Below, piece after piece: positions 1 to 9,666 of a stretch of DNA of 48,172 nt. Location of the stretch: the NCBI GenBank assembly GCA_002427745.1, contig DIYF01000005.1, forward strand, positions 1 through 48,172. Reading direction: 5' to 3'. A program made the position numbers and the translations under genes. The notes below the pieces were generated by a model that saw only the letters and a list, made by a program, of their open reading frames with translations, made no database searches and was not told where the DNA came from. Within the stretch, counting starts at the first letter, position 1. Each line of letters opens with the position of its first letter. The stretch comes from Roseivirga sp. UBA6061. GTDB lineage: Bacteria > Bacteroidota > Bacteroidia > Cytophagales > Cyclobacteriaceae.

Positions 1-15
1 CGGACCAATGGCTCC

Positions 16-41
16 TGTCACTCGCGAAACGCGAGCGACTG
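16..41 (-). repeat. Short hairpin repeat, copy 1, downstream of icmF
   Basis: Read on the minus strand, the arms CAGTCGCTCGC and GCGAGTGACA flank a 5-nt loop (GTTTC). They pair over 8 bp including one G-U; the innermost loop bases G and C could add a ninth pair. The element lies 38 nt beyond the icmF stop codon. A second copy with identical arms and a slightly different loop is at 4988-5013, beyond the stop of another minus-strand gene. No T-run follows, so it is not a classical intrinsic terminator. It may mark or protect mRNA 3' ends. Confidence 0.6.
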
Positions 42-79
42 ATTGGGGTTCTGAGACCTGCCACAGAAAGCCGGAAGAA

Positions 80-3000
80 TTACATATTTCTGCGGTACTG
101 CCCGCCTACCTCGAAAAGCGCTGACGTAATCTGACCTAAGGAGCAGTATTTACAGGCTTCCATCAGCTCTTCGAAGATATTCTCGTTCTGGATGGCTGCT
201 TTCTGTACACGCTTGATCATCTCGCTGGTTTTGTCCTTGTTGCCATTGTGCAGGTGTTCCAGCATAGTAATCTGGTACTCTTTCTCCTCAGTACTGGCAC
301 GAATTACCTCACGTGGCAATACGGTAGGTGAACCCTTTGAGCTCAGGAAGGTATTTACCCCTATGATCGGGAATTCACCGGTATGTTTCAGCGTCTCATA
401 ATAGAGGCTCTCCTCCTGGATTTTACTGCGTTGATACATGGTTTCCATGGCTCCCAGCACACCTCCTCTTTCGGTGATGCGGTCAAATTCGGCCAGTACG
501 GCTTCCTCTACCAGATCAGTCAACTCCTCGATGATGAATGAACCTTGCAGCGGGTTTTCATTCTTGGTAAGTCCCAGCTCTTTGTTGATGATCAGCTGAA
601 TGGCCATTGCTCTCCGTACTGACTCCTCTGTCGGGGTAGTGATGGCCTCATCATAGGCATTGGTATGCAGGGAATTACAGTTATCGTAAATGGCGTAAAG
701 TGCCTGCAAACTGGTACGGATATCATTGAAATCGATCTCCTGGGCATGAAGTGAGCGACCGGATGTCTGAATATGATATTTCATCATCTGGGCACGCGGG
801 TTGGCACCGTACTTCTGCTTCATGGCCTTAGACCAGATACGTCTGGCCACACGGCCTATCACCGCGTATTCCGGATCGATACCATTAGAGAAGAAGAACG
901 ACAGGTTCGGACCAAACTTATTGATGTCCATGCCCCGGCTCAGGTAGTACTCCACATAAGTAAAGCCATTGGCCAGCGTAAAGGCAAGCTGTGTAATCGG
1001 GTTGGCACCAGCCTCGGCAATATGATAACCGGAGATAGATACAGAATAGAAGTTTCTTACATTCTGCTCGATGAAGTACTGCTGTACATCTCCCATCAGG
1101 CGCAGGGCAAACTCCGTAGAGAAAATGCAGGTATTCTGAGCCTGATCCTCTTTAAGAATATCTGCCTGCACGGTACCTCTCACCTTAGCCAGTGTAGCAG
1201 CTTTTATCTCAGCATATACATCAGCCGGCAGCACCTGATCTCCGGTAACCCCCAGTAGCATCAGCCCCAGGCCATCATTACCTTCCGGCAGGTCGCCCTG
1301 ATAACGAGGTCGCTCTACGCCTTTGGCCTTGTAGATGGTCTCAATCTTCTTCTCAACTTCGGCTTCCAGTCCCTGCTCCTGAATATAACGCTCGCACTGC
1401 TGGTCGATAGCGGCATTCATAAAGAAACCTAGCAGCATTGGTGCCGGACCATTGATGGTCATCGACACGGAAGTTGTAGGATTTGACAGGTCGAAACCTG
1501 AGTACAGTTTCTTGGCATCATCCAGGCAGCAGATACTCACCCCGGCATTACCGATTTTACCATAGATATCAGGTCGGTATCCCGGGTCGTTCCCGTAAAG
1601 GGTTACAGAATCGAAAGCCGTAGACAATCTGGCGGCAGGCATGCCCAGGCTCACATAGTGAAAACGTCTGTTGGTACGTTCAGGGCCTCCCTCACCAGCA
1701 AACATACGGGTTGGGTCCTCCCCCTCTCTTTTGAAAGGATAGATACCGGCAGTATAAGGGAATTCACCCGGCACGTTTTCCTGTAGAGCCCATCTAAGCA
1801 CATCTCCCCAGCTCTTGAACTTAGGCAGCGCTACTTTTGGCACCTGGGTATGAGACAGCGACTCAGAGTGTGTCTGAATCTTGATTTCCTTGTCTCGCAC
1901 CTTAAAGGTATAGACAGGATCAGTGTATTTCTTTTTCTTTTCTTCCCACTGCTCAATGATCTGCAGATTGTGCGGGTCAAGGTCGAGTGCCACTTGTTGG
2001 TAGCTCTCCTCCAGTCCTTTGATCAGGCGATCGCGATCAGCTACAGTAGAATCTTTGAGTGTATCGATAGAACTGCGAAGACCATACAGCTTGTCTGCCA
2101 CAGCTGCCTGCTGAGCGGCCCACTCATCATAGGAGCGATTGCTCTCTGAGATTTCAGAAAGGTAGCGGGTGCGTTTAGGCGGGATCACAAAGATCTTCTC
2201 AGACATTTCATTGGTGATCTCGAAAGTAGACTCAAGCTTAGCACCTGTTCTTTCTACCACCTTGTCCATAATCACTTTGTAGAGAGAGTTCATCCCTGGA
2301 TCGTTGAACTGGGAAGCGATGGTACCGTACACCGGCATATCGTCTACTTTGGCCGTCCAGAGGCCGTGGTTACGCTGAAACTGCTTCTTCACATCCCTCA
2401 AGGCATCCAGGGCCCCTCTTTTATCAAACTTGTTCAGGGCAATCACATCTGCGAAATCGAGCATATCGATCTTTTCCAGCTGTGTCGCGGCTCCGTATTC
2501 CGGAGTCATCACATAAAGTGATACATCTGAGTGATCAAGTATTTCTGTATCTGACTGGCCGATTCCTGAAGTTTCCAGGATAATCAGATCGTATTCCGCA
2601 GCCTTCAGTACCTGTATGGCTTCGCGAACATGTTTGGACAGGGCCAGGTTGGACTGACGTGTGGCTAATGAGCGCATATACACCCGGTCGCTATTGATCG
2701 AGTTCATGCGAATTCTGTCACCCAGCAGCGCTCCTCCGGTTCTTCTTTTAGAAGGGTCAACGGAAACAATGGCGATGGTTTTATCCTGAAAATCAATCAG
2801 GAATCTGCGCACCAGTTCGTCTACCAAAGATGACTTACCGGCACCACCGGTACCTGTAATACCCAGTACCGGTGTATCCAAGGCATCGGCCATGGTGTGT
2901 ACCTTGTCCAGGTCTGCTTTTGATTCTTCCGGAAAGTTTTCGGCAGCTGAGATCAGTCTGGCAATGGACTTGGTGTCTTTTTCAACAATGTGGTTTACTT

Positions 3001-3460
3001 CGCCATTCAGATTTTCACCCGTAGCGAAATCGCAGCGCTGTACCATATCATTGATCATGCCCTGTAAGCCGAGTTCACGACCATCATCAGGCGAGTAGAT
3101 CCGGGTAATGCCGTAGTCCATCAGGTCTTTGATTTCTTCAGGAAGAATTACTCCTCCGCCCCCTCCAAAGATTTTGATATGTTCTGAGCCTTTCTCTTTC
3201 AGCAGGTCAAACATGTACTTGAAGTACTCATTGTGCCCGCCCTGATATGAGGTCATGGCGATGGCCTGAGCATCTTCCTGGATAGCCGTATTTACCACCT
3301 CTTCCACAGAGCGATCATGCCCCAGGTGAATCACTTCGCAGCCGGTAGACTGAATGATCCTGCGCATGATGTTGATAGCGGCATCGTGGCCATCGAATAA
3401 CGAGGCGGCTGTCACTATTCTGATCTTATTCTTGGGTTGGTAAGGGGCTACTTCCTGCAT
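80..3460 (-). CDS. icmF: Fused isobutyryl-CoA/methylmalonyl-CoA mutase family protein (IcmF type)
   Basis: The protein has 1,126 residues and joins three parts normally found on separate chains. An N-terminal cobalamin-binding domain carries the DxH motif (D23, H25 in FDGHDAA). A central MeaB/ArgK-like G3E GTPase has a P-loop near residue 200-210 (GTGGAGKSS) and the NKFDKRG specificity motif. The C-terminal half (about 560-1126) is the TIM-barrel acyl-CoA mutase. Known IcmF enzymes interconvert isobutyryl-CoA and n-butyryl-CoA with adenosylcobalamin; the GTPase acts as the cofactor-loading chaperone. The length and fusion order match that family. Exact substrate choice (isobutyryl, pivalyl or isovaleryl) cannot be fixed by eye. 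The ATG start lies directly before the B12 domain. I saw no cobalamin riboswitch upstream. Confidence 0.95.
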   Translation of the reverse strand: MQEVAPYQPKNKIRIVTAASLFDGHDAAINIMRRIIQSTGCEVIHLGHDRSVEEVVNTAIQEDAQAIAMTSYQGGHNEYFKYMFDLLKEKGSEHIKIFGGGGGVILPEEIKDLMDYGITRIYSPDDGRELGLQGMINDMVQRCDFATGENLNGEVNHIVEKDTKSIARLISAAENFPEESKADLDKVHTMADALDTPVLGITGTGGAGKSSLVDELVRRFLIDFQDKTIAIVSVDPSKRRTGGALLGDRIRMNSINSDRVYMRSLATRQSNLALSKHVREAIQVLKAAEYDLIILETSGIGQSDTEILDHSDVSLYVMTPEYGAATQLEKIDMLDFADVIALNKFDKRGALDALRDVKKQFQRNHGLWTAKVDDMPVYGTIASQFNDPGMNSLYKVIMDKVVERTGAKLESTFEITNEMSEKIFVIPPKRTRYLSEISESNRSYDEWAAQQAAVADKLYGLRSSIDTLKDSTVADRDRLIKGLEESYQQVALDLDPHNLQIIEQWEEKKKKYTDPVYTFKVRDKEIKIQTHSESLSHTQVPKVALPKFKSWGDVLRWALQENVPGEFPYTAGIYPFKREGEDPTRMFAGEGGPERTNRRFHYVSLGMPAARLSTAFDSVTLYGNDPGYRPDIYGKIGNAGVSICCLDDAKKLYSGFDLSNPTTSVSMTINGPAPMLLGFFMNAAIDQQCERYIQEQGLEAEVEKKIETIYKAKGVERPRYQGDLPEGNDGLGLMLLGVTGDQVLPADVYAEIKAATLAKVRGTVQADILKEDQAQNTCIFSTEFALRLMGDVQQYFIEQNVRNFYSVSISGYHIAEAGANPITQLAFTLANGFTYVEYYLSRGMDINKFGPNLSFFFSNGIDPEYAVIGRVARRIWSKAMKQKYGANPRAQMMKYHIQTSGRSLHAQEIDFNDIRTSLQALYAIYDNCNSLHTNAYDEAITTPTEESVRRAMAIQLIINKELGLTKNENPLQGSFIIEELTDLVEEAVLAEFDRITERGGVLGAMETMYQRSKIQEESLYYETLKHTGEFPIIGVNTFLSSKGSPTVLPREVIRASTEEKEYQITMLEHLHNGNKDKTSEMIKRVQKAAIQNENIFEELMEACKYCSLGQITSALFEVGGQYRRNM

Positions 3461-3870
3461 AGAAACGGCTTTTTTAGACTAATCGTAACGCGAATTTACT
3501 CAAAAACGACCAGTTTCCTAACACTTGTTAGGCAGAAGAAGTTCTCGCTTACACAAGTGGAAATCGGTGTATTTACCCTAATTATTCAATTGACAGAACA
3601 ATCGTTTGCCGGCTCGAAAGGAAGATCACTTTTCTTTGGCAATACTAAGGTGCAATGAAATTGACTAGGGAAACCAATTACTTTTTCTAAATACACTTAT
3701 TGGTTCATCTTAGCATTCGGCCGCTTTTATCCTCAACATCAGATCACTTTCGCTCATATCACTAATCAAAACATCGATGTTAAGCAACCTCACCAACTAT
3801 ATTTAATTAAAAACATATAAAATCATAGATTTAACTTATACATATAAACTAGTTCATATCATTCTAAGAA
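3461..3870. other. AT-rich intergenic region between divergent icmF and orphan gene
   Basis: This 410-nt region separates the icmF start (-) from the orphan gene at 3871 (+) and must hold both promoters. On the minus strand there is TAAATTCG about 40 nt before icmF, a 7/8 match to TAnnTTTG, with no clear -33 partner. The half next to the orphan gene is strongly AT-rich. No RNA gene, conserved riboswitch or reliable ORF was seen. Confidence 0.5.
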
Positions 3871-4614
3871 ATGAGTTTTTACTTATCTGACGTACTACAC
3901 TACCCTTCTATCCCAAACTCGCAGATTAAAAAGATTGCAGGGACCTTGCTCAATGACGGTGCCGTTATTCCTACAGATCAGTGCCCTCAACTGACTTTCG
4001 AGTCAGAATTTATTCCTCTGAGAAATCCACACTCAAAATTGGTTAAGTATATGAAAGGGACTTATCTAGAAAGGTTCTTTAGTCATGGAGAACTTCAACT
4101 AGGTACCTTTAAATATTTCCAACAGTTCGAGAATGACGAAATTGGAGATAAGAGTGAAGGCTCGTGCCTTATCGTGTCCAGAAATGATCAAATAACGTCA
4201 TTCATTAAGATGTCCCATGGATTTGACTTTTATGTGTTTTGCTGCTCGGACCAGAGAATGGATAGTCGGACTATAGAGAATTTCGGCTATGACTCTGCCT
4301 TTGAAATCTTCGATCCCGAAAGATTCAGCAACTCGATACAGAAAGCTCTAAAATCGAATTATTCCATGCGCTCTAAATGCCTTTATCGAAACGAAAAAGT
4401 CATCGTTGGCACTGCGAACCCCAACCACAATTATGCAAGAATTGACAACAATCTTAGGAACTTAATCGGTAAATCGCAGTATTTCATTAAACATCAAAAA
4501 TACAGTCATCAGAACGAGTATAGGTTTATTTGGCAACTAGATAAGGATTTAGTCTCTCCTCAAATTTTAATTTGCAAAGAAGCCACTAACTTCTGTCGAA
4601 AAGTAGATATATGA
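3871..4614 (+). CDS. Orphan hypothetical protein
   Basis: The protein has 247 residues, no signal peptide and no membrane segment, so it is probably cytosolic. I do not recognise a family with confidence. A block near residues 57-90 (KYMKGTYLERFF, GELQLGTFKYF, then DEIGDKSEG) and a later segment (NEYRFIW) recall DUF2971-like proteins of unknown function, but this is only an impression. Codon use is visibly AT-richer than in neighbouring genes. The gene stands alone, with AT-rich DNA on its 5' side and repeat-like intergenic DNA on its 3' side. That setting fits an accessory, possibly acquired gene. The start is the ATG preceding a continuous 744-nt frame; no strong ribosome site is visible. 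Confidence 0.7.
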   Translation: MSFYLSDVLHYPSIPNSQIKKIAGTLLNDGAVIPTDQCPQLTFESEFIPLRNPHSKLVKYMKGTYLERFFSHGELQLGTFKYFQQFENDEIGDKSEGSCLIVSRNDQITSFIKMSHGFDFYVFCCSDQRMDSRTIENFGYDSAFEIFDPERFSNSIQKALKSNYSMRSKCLYRNEKVIVGTANPNHNYARIDNNLRNLIGKSQYFIKHQKYSHQNEYRFIWQLDKDLVSPQILICKEATNFCRKVDI

Positions 4615-4769
4615 TGAAACTTTGCTCACTATCATCTTGGATAAGCAGACTAGATCAGTCGTTCAGCTTTCCAAAGCACTCCTTAAAACGAGCAATGTCA
4701 CTAGGCAAAACGGAGTAACTGGTAAGATCACCCTGCACTCCATTTGGTTCACCAGAAATACAGGATAAT

Positions 4770-4795
4770 TTTCTTTTTGAAGGGCCAAAAAGAAA
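4770..4795. repeat. Inverted repeat, possible stem-loop
   Basis: A perfect 10-bp inverted repeat (TTTCTTTTTG / CAAAAAGAAA) with a 6-nt spacer. It could act as a terminator for the upstream plus-strand orphan gene, though it lies about 155 nt past its stop. It resembles in style, but not in sequence, the inverted repeat at 42362-42395. Confidence 0.4.
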
Positions 4796-4987
4796 GAAAA
4801 AGCCCTTCCCGAAAACACCAAATCCAAGCTTGGTTCTTGCCGCACAAGGCCAGCGCGTGCCAAATCCAACCAGCTTGTATTTCGCGCTGTTTTCGGTTTA
4901 GCCCCCCTCCTGCGAGTAATTGAGGTGATATATGGACTTGCAACTCCGTTTAAAGGACTGATCTAAATGAAATGGGTTATAGAACTA

Positions 4988-5013
4988 TGTCACTCGCGAG
5001 ATGCGAGCGACTG
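4988..5013 (-). repeat. Short hairpin repeat, copy 2, downstream of patatin gene
   Basis: On the minus strand the arms CAGTCGCTCGC and GCGAGTGACA are identical to copy 1 (16-41). The 5-nt loop differs at two positions (ATCTC instead of GTTTC). It begins 35 nt beyond the stop codon of the patatin gene, nearly the same offset as copy 1 behind icmF. Confidence 0.6.
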
Positions 5014-5048
5014 AAATAACGAGTGACTGGTGAAATTAAAAAGTTGCC

Positions 5049-7289
5049 TCAAGGCTTCTCCTGCATAAGGGAATCAAGGCGTGCCAGTGATGCCCGGTTC
5101 ACCTGATTATGGATGGCCTTGATGATGTTACGTTTTTCACTCTCGGTCAGGCGCCAGTTGAGTGAGGCCCGGGCGGCTTCCTCCGCCCCCGTGCTGGCAA
5201 TGTAAGCGAAATCCACTCGTTCCAGGTGATCTCCATAGTGTCCTTTTACCAGGCTGAACTGCTGTTCGTTCTCAATGGTCTGAATCTGGTCCCAGCTACG
5301 CAGCACTCCCTGAATCGGTGAAAAGAACTTTTCCAGAATATTAGACGATTCACCTGTGGATATTTCCCCATCCTTTTCCGAATCTCTGATGGCAAGCAGT
5401 ACTACCTGAGAGGTATTCTCCAGGATCCACTCTTCAAAGACATGGAGAAAAATCATAGCGTTTGAAATACCATAATTATCCGAAATACCAGCATCGGCTA
5501 TTTGTACGGGAGGGGTTGTGGGCAGAGAAATGCTGGGTGTGATATACGGGAAGGTGGCGCTCATTCTTAAGGCTGTAAGAAAGCGCAGACTATCCGGATT
5601 CTGGTCTTTGAGTAATGACCTGAAATCCACCCCCTGTACTTTAGACTGATCCTGATTGAGACCGAGATTGAAGAATGCCGTAGGCTGTGGTGAGATGTAC
5701 AGGGTACGACCATCGTTGGTGATGGTAGGACTGACCATCAAGAGAGGGATTTCTCCCTTTACCTCGGGGGTGCGGTAATAGCTTAGCGGGTGGTCAAGCA
5801 GATTATTGAGGTTTGATTTTATGCGCTGCTCAAACTCGTAGCCCCGCTCTCGTTTATAATGAAAGCCTCCGTACTCAAAGTCGCGCACCTTGAAAAGCAG
5901 ATCGTTGACCAGGAGGGTAAACATGATGGGGTTCAATACTTCTGTACCCAGTTCCTTCAATCTGTCAGGGTGATTGCGGTCTTCTTTGTGCATATAGAGG
6001 TCGCGGTAGTAAGCTGCTCCAAAAAGTCCACCTGATGCCCCTGTAACAAGGAAGGTGTTATCCAGCAGTTGCTCATTTAATATAGAATCCGCATGCTGTA
6101 GTACATTGAGCGACCATAGGGCAGCGCGTTGCCCTCCCCCACTCACGGCTACCAGGACCATTTTGGGGTTTTCTTCTCCAAACTTAGCCCTCCAGTTATC
6201 AAGTACCTTCAGCATGTGCTGGCGGGACTCCTCTATATTTTGCTGAGAGGCATTTTCCCTGACAGATGCCACAGTATAGGCAGGTCGTTCCGTATTGTAA
6301 TTAATACCATAGGCAGGGTACTCGTAACTAAACCAGCCTAATGAGAGAATCAGGCTGGAGCCGAGTACTACTCCAATCACAGCCAGCCCCACCCAGGCCC
6401 TGAACCAAAGGCTGAAGGCCCCGGTAAGCATCACCAGTACGGTTAAAAACAATACACCTGAAGCGGCCGCGGGAATCTGGAAGGCAGCAGATTTTTGAAA
6501 AATGCCCAGCAGAATAATCACCATAAAAATGAGTGACTGGATGAGAATAGCATTCCTCTGGTTTTGCATAAAAACCCGAAGAATGGCCAGCCTGTCGTAA
6601 TTCTCCCGATAGCTTTTTGTAGAGGCAGGCCTGAAGTTGAGTTGCAGGTAATACTCTACCGGCTGTTTGGTACGCTTCAGCTTGCGCAGCTTTCTGAAGG
6701 CGTTTCTGCGCTGAGCGGTAGTGCGCTTCTTCTTTCTTCTCCTGCGTCTGGCCAGCTGCATAAACACATCGCGGTTCGTGCTCATAAAGTAGGCCAGCAG
6801 CAAGGTAAGCATAGCCAGATAGCCAAAGAGCAAACCTCCGATACCAATCAGGGCTTCACCAGCGGACCTCAGCTCCACCTCGGTCTGAAACTGATAAATC
6901 TTAACGACATGAAAAACCAGAAAGGCTACAGGCAAGAGTGCATTGTTGAGACAAAAGTGGGTAAATGGCCTGCGGAGCGTACCCAGAAAGGGGAACCTGA
7001 AGCTATCCAGTATATAGCTGGTAATATTATAGGCCATGGCAAAGCCACACAGGGTGATGCCGAGAATCATAAAGCCCCACCAGCCTACTTTGTCGAGATA
7101 AACGGGGTCAAGAAAGAGATAGGGAATACCCAGTCCGCGGCCAAAGTTTCCACCGACAATGGAAAACAGGATGAACCAGTAGAGCAGCAAAAAGGGATTG
7201 TGCTTCGCATGCATTTGTAATAGCCTCACCGGGAAGCTATTCATCAATGGCCGGAAAAAAGCACTAATTCTCTTTGCGAGTTCCTTCAT
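5049..7289 (-). CDS. Polytopic membrane patatin-like phospholipase
   Basis: The protein has 746 residues. The first half holds about seven hydrophobic segments (roughly 35-50, 66-90, 110-130, 145-170, 248-265, 275-295 and 298-320). They are interrupted by a very basic cytosolic-type stretch near 185-215. The second half is a patatin domain. It has a glycine-rich oxyanion segment (VSGGGQRAA), the nucleophile elbow GASGG with Ser near 418, and the DAG of the catalytic Ser-Asp dyad near 598. Patatin enzymes are acyl hydrolases of membrane lipids; substrate and side of the membrane are unknown here. The start codon lies inside the 3' end of the methyltransferase gene (26-nt overlap), so the two are probably co-transcribed and translationally coupled. 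Confidence 0.85.
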   Translation of the reverse strand: MKELAKRISAFFRPLMNSFPVRLLQMHAKHNPFLLLYWFILFSIVGGNFGRGLGIPYLFLDPVYLDKVGWWGFMILGITLCGFAMAYNITSYILDSFRFPFLGTLRRPFTHFCLNNALLPVAFLVFHVVKIYQFQTEVELRSAGEALIGIGGLLFGYLAMLTLLLAYFMSTNRDVFMQLARRRRRKKKRTTAQRRNAFRKLRKLKRTKQPVEYYLQLNFRPASTKSYRENYDRLAILRVFMQNQRNAILIQSLIFMVIILLGIFQKSAAFQIPAAASGVLFLTVLVMLTGAFSLWFRAWVGLAVIGVVLGSSLILSLGWFSYEYPAYGINYNTERPAYTVASVRENASQQNIEESRQHMLKVLDNWRAKFGEENPKMVLVAVSGGGQRAALWSLNVLQHADSILNEQLLDNTFLVTGASGGLFGAAYYRDLYMHKEDRNHPDRLKELGTEVLNPIMFTLLVNDLLFKVRDFEYGGFHYKRERGYEFEQRIKSNLNNLLDHPLSYYRTPEVKGEIPLLMVSPTITNDGRTLYISPQPTAFFNLGLNQDQSKVQGVDFRSLLKDQNPDSLRFLTALRMSATFPYITPSISLPTTPPVQIADAGISDNYGISNAMIFLHVFEEWILENTSQVVLLAIRDSEKDGEISTGESSNILEKFFSPIQGVLRSWDQIQTIENEQQFSLVKGHYGDHLERVDFAYIASTGAEEAARASLNWRLTESEKRNIIKAIHNQVNRASLARLDSLMQEKP

Positions 7290-8430
7290 ATAGTTCGTAG
7301 GTCAGCAAGCGGCAATCGATTTTGGCATTGAGAAATTCGATCCTTCTTTTGGTTCTGAGACCGACATGCTTCGCCAGATTGAGATTACCTGTAAATATAA
7401 AGCCCTTATATCCTTTACACTTCTGCTTGAAAAAATCCCCTATCGCTTTGTATATGGCTTCCAGGTCTTTGTCGGCTCCGAGTCGCTCTCCGTATTCCGG
7501 GTTGATCATGACCACACCATTTTCTACCGGAATGGGAGTCTCTCTGAAATCACATTTCGTAAACTCGATCAGGTGCTCTACGCCTGCCTCTCTGGCATTG
7601 GCCCTGGCGGCTTTCAGTGCCATATAGTCGATATCGGTGGCGATGATCTTACAATCAATCTCTTCTTTTACCTGCAGGCCGGCCAGACGCTGATAGCCTT
7701 CCCAGCCGCTTTTATCGTAGCCTTTGATGTGCATGAAACCAAAGTTCTCTCTCAACAACCCGGGTGCTTTGTTCATGGCCATCAGGGCCGCCTCAATGGC
7801 CAGGGTGCCACTACCACACATCGGGTTGACAAAGGAGCTTTCCTTATCCCATTCGGCTGCCACAATGGTAGAGGCCGCCAGTGACTCTATCATCGGGGCC
7901 TTGAACGGATGCTTACGGTAGCCATGCTTTGAGATGGTATTGCCGGAAGTATCGAAATACAACCTGACCTTGTCATCCTTCCAGTATAAATGAATCACGG
8001 TATGGTCCCGTCCCGGCCCTGAATCAGGTCTGCGTCCTGTTTTTTCCACCATTCGATCGGCAATGGCATCCTTTACCTTTACATTGGCAAAGCGGTCATC
8101 GGTAATATGATCGTTTCTTACATAAGAGGTGATAGAAAAGTAACCGTCATTGTCCAGGTACTTCTCCCAGGGAATATTCTTGATTCTGCTGTAGAGTTCT
8201 TTCGCGTCTCGTGCCTTGAAACGTTGCAGCTGATACAATACCCGGCCTGCTGTGCGCAAGTACATATTGAGCCGCATGCAATCATCCATATAGCCGCTCA
8301 CCTCTACCTCTGATATACTGGTGCTTTCTACTGTGTAACCCAGAGATTCTACTTCCTTTGCCAGCCAGGGGCTTTGCTTGGGAAAACAGGTAATAACAAT
8401 GGCACTTTTGTAAGGTAATACGCTACTCAT
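7264..8430 (-). CDS. THUMP-domain class I SAM-dependent RNA methyltransferase (RlmL/YpsC-like)
   Basis: The protein has 388 residues from the ATG at 8430 (MSSVLPYKS). The frame also reads back to a TTG at 8466, but those extra residues are not needed by the family. The N-terminal region resembles the ferredoxin-like plus THUMP region of 23S rRNA guanine-N2 methyltransferases. The catalytic domain shows the SAM-binding motif I (NPMCGSGTLAIEAAL) and the catalytic NPPY-type motif as NPEYGERLG. The family methylates guanine N2 in 23S rRNA or, in relatives, tRNA; which base is modified cannot be told from sequence alone. It is first in a likely two-gene transcript with the patatin gene. Confidence 0.88.
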   Translation of the reverse strand: MSSVLPYKSAIVITCFPKQSPWLAKEVESLGYTVESTSISEVEVSGYMDDCMRLNMYLRTAGRVLYQLQRFKARDAKELYSRIKNIPWEKYLDNDGYFSITSYVRNDHITDDRFANVKVKDAIADRMVEKTGRRPDSGPGRDHTVIHLYWKDDKVRLYFDTSGNTISKHGYRKHPFKAPMIESLAASTIVAAEWDKESSFVNPMCGSGTLAIEAALMAMNKAPGLLRENFGFMHIKGYDKSGWEGYQRLAGLQVKEEIDCKIIATDIDYMALKAARANAREAGVEHLIEFTKCDFRETPIPVENGVVMINPEYGERLGADKDLEAIYKAIGDFFKQKCKGYKGFIFTGNLNLAKHVGLRTKRRIEFLNAKIDCRLLTYELYEGTRKEN

Positions 8431-8543
8431 AGGCGGGCGAAATAGGGCAGATTCTTTGGGATTCAAAAATAATGTAAGGCTTTTCGTGCAAAGCCTTTAA
8501 TTCTCATGATTGAATTTTAACTTCGCAGTCCAAAATTACAATT

Positions 8544-9215
8544 ATGAAGACCTGGTTTGCATGTAAAGTAAAATACCCCAAGCAAGATGAGCAGGGGCGT
8601 GTAAAGGATGTAACAGAGGCCTACCTGGCTGATGCACTGTCTTTTACCGAAGCAGAAGCGAAGATTTATGAGGAGATGGGAATGCGCGTCATGGGTGAAT
8701 TCCAGGTAATGAGCATCGCCAAGAGTAAGATCATTGACGTGTTTGAGTATGATGATGCGGATGTTTTCTACCAGGCCAAGGTTGTCTATATGGTGGCTGA
8801 TGCTGACAGTGGCAAAGAAAAGAAGGTAACCAACCTGATGCTGGTTGGTGCGCATAATGTAAAGGAGGCTTATGATCGTATTCACGAAAGCCTGAACAAC
8901 ATGCTCGTGACCTTTACTATACCGGAGATCAAGGAATCTCCTATTCTGGAGATCTTCCACCACCTGGCAGAAGGTGAAGAAAAGATACCGGATAACCTGG
9001 TACCGGTTGCTGAGTATCAGCAGGAAGAAGAGGAAGTGGAGCCTCCCAGAAAAATGCCGGTGATTGAGCATCCGGAAACAGCAGCACCTGAGGCTGAAGA
9101 AGCAGAAGCGCCTGCAGTTGAAGAAGTGGAGGAACCTGCGGCCGAAGAAGTAGAAGAGCCTGTGGCCGAAGCTGCTGAAGAAGACACCGAAGTAAAGGAA
9201 AATGAAGAAGTTTGA
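8544..9215 (+). CDS. DUF4494 domain protein with acidic repeat tail
   Basis: The protein has 223 residues. The first ~150 match the DUF4494 pattern found throughout Bacteroidota (opening MKTWFACKVKY; later VTNLMLVGAHNVKEA). Its function is unknown; there is no signal peptide, so it is likely cytosolic. From about residue 158 the chain becomes a low-complexity acidic tail with repeated EEVEEP/AEE units, probably disordered. Upstream, TAACTTCG at about 8518-8525 is a 7/8 match to the Bacteroidota -7 box. The last 14 nt overlap the next gene, which points to one transcript. Confidence 0.85.
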   Translation: MKTWFACKVKYPKQDEQGRVKDVTEAYLADALSFTEAEAKIYEEMGMRVMGEFQVMSIAKSKIIDVFEYDDADVFYQAKVVYMVADADSGKEKKVTNLMLVGAHNVKEAYDRIHESLNNMLVTFTIPEIKESPILEIFHHLAEGEEKIPDNLVPVAEYQQEEEEVEPPRKMPVIEHPETAAPEAEEAEAPAVEEVEEPAAEEVEEPVAEAAEEDTEVKENEEV

Positions 9216-9456
9216 TAATATAAATGATGCTGCTTTTGCCTGCTTAAAAACCAAATTAAGCGGGCAGGGCATCAACCTGGAAGGCAACTCTGGTTACCTG
9301 TCTAAAAATGGCATCTCGCTGGACTATGCCTATGATCCTGCTGCCGGCACACTGACCATCTCGAATCTGGAAGTAGGTTTTCCTGCTTCTATGATCGGCA
9401 TGAACAACGAAAAGGTGCTCGGTATTCTGGATAAGGCGATTGGGGAGTGCCGCTGA
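9202..9456 (+). CDS. Small conserved-looking hypothetical protein
   Basis: This 84-residue protein starts 14 nt inside the end of the DUF4494 gene, in another frame, so translation is probably coupled. It has no signal peptide, membrane segment or recognised domain. The composition is that of a small soluble alpha/beta protein (mixed charges, glycine-containing turns). The overlap with DUF4494 is the main argument that it is real. A function linked to the DUF4494 protein is only an inference. Confidence 0.7.
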   Translation: MKKFDNINDAAFACLKTKLSGQGINLEGNSGYLSKNGISLDYAYDPAAGTLTISNLEVGFPASMIGMNNEKVLGILDKAIGECR

Positions 9457-9610
9457 CCTTCGCTACGGCTATTGATGCAGGAGGATGGAGGTAAGAGTTT
9501 CTCTGCCATACAATACCCCCTGGCAGCTTCTCAATTTGCCCTGAGATCACAAAATCAGATGAAATCGGATCAGGGTTCGACAAAGGTCCTCACAATTTCC
9601 ATAACAGGTA

Positions 9611-9641
9611 TTGACTCAATTATAAGGGCTATCTAACTTGT
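9611..9641 (+). promoter_or_regulatory. Possible promoter for exported protein gene
   Basis: TTG (9611-9613), a 20-nt spacer and TAACTTGT (9634-9641) approximate the Bacteroidota -33/-7 layout. The -7 box is imperfect (6/8). It sits 26 nt before the ATG at 9667. Confidence 0.35.
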
Positions 9642-9666
9642 CAGGAGACTTTTATTCCTTTCTGAC

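Larger units (their letters stand above)
4615..5048. other. Intergenic region with repeat-like DNA
   Basis: This 434-nt region lies between two convergent genes. It holds an inverted repeat TTTCTTTTTG / CAAAAAGAAA (4770-4779 and 4786-4795), a C-rich stretch near 4900-4915 and the hairpin repeat at 4988-5013. Two short minus-strand frames cross 4663-4943, but they are rich in Trp and Cys, lack known motifs and look like spurious translations. I see no real gene here. Confidence 0.5.

Noticed and set aside
3461..3870. Cobalamin riboswitch upstream of the B12-dependent mutase
   Set aside because: No B12-box-like sequence or suitable pairing was seen in the region.
4663..4943. Two minus-strand frames in the intergenic repeat region
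   Set aside because: They are short, overlap each other, are rich in Trp and Cys, and lack ribosome sites and recognisable motifs.
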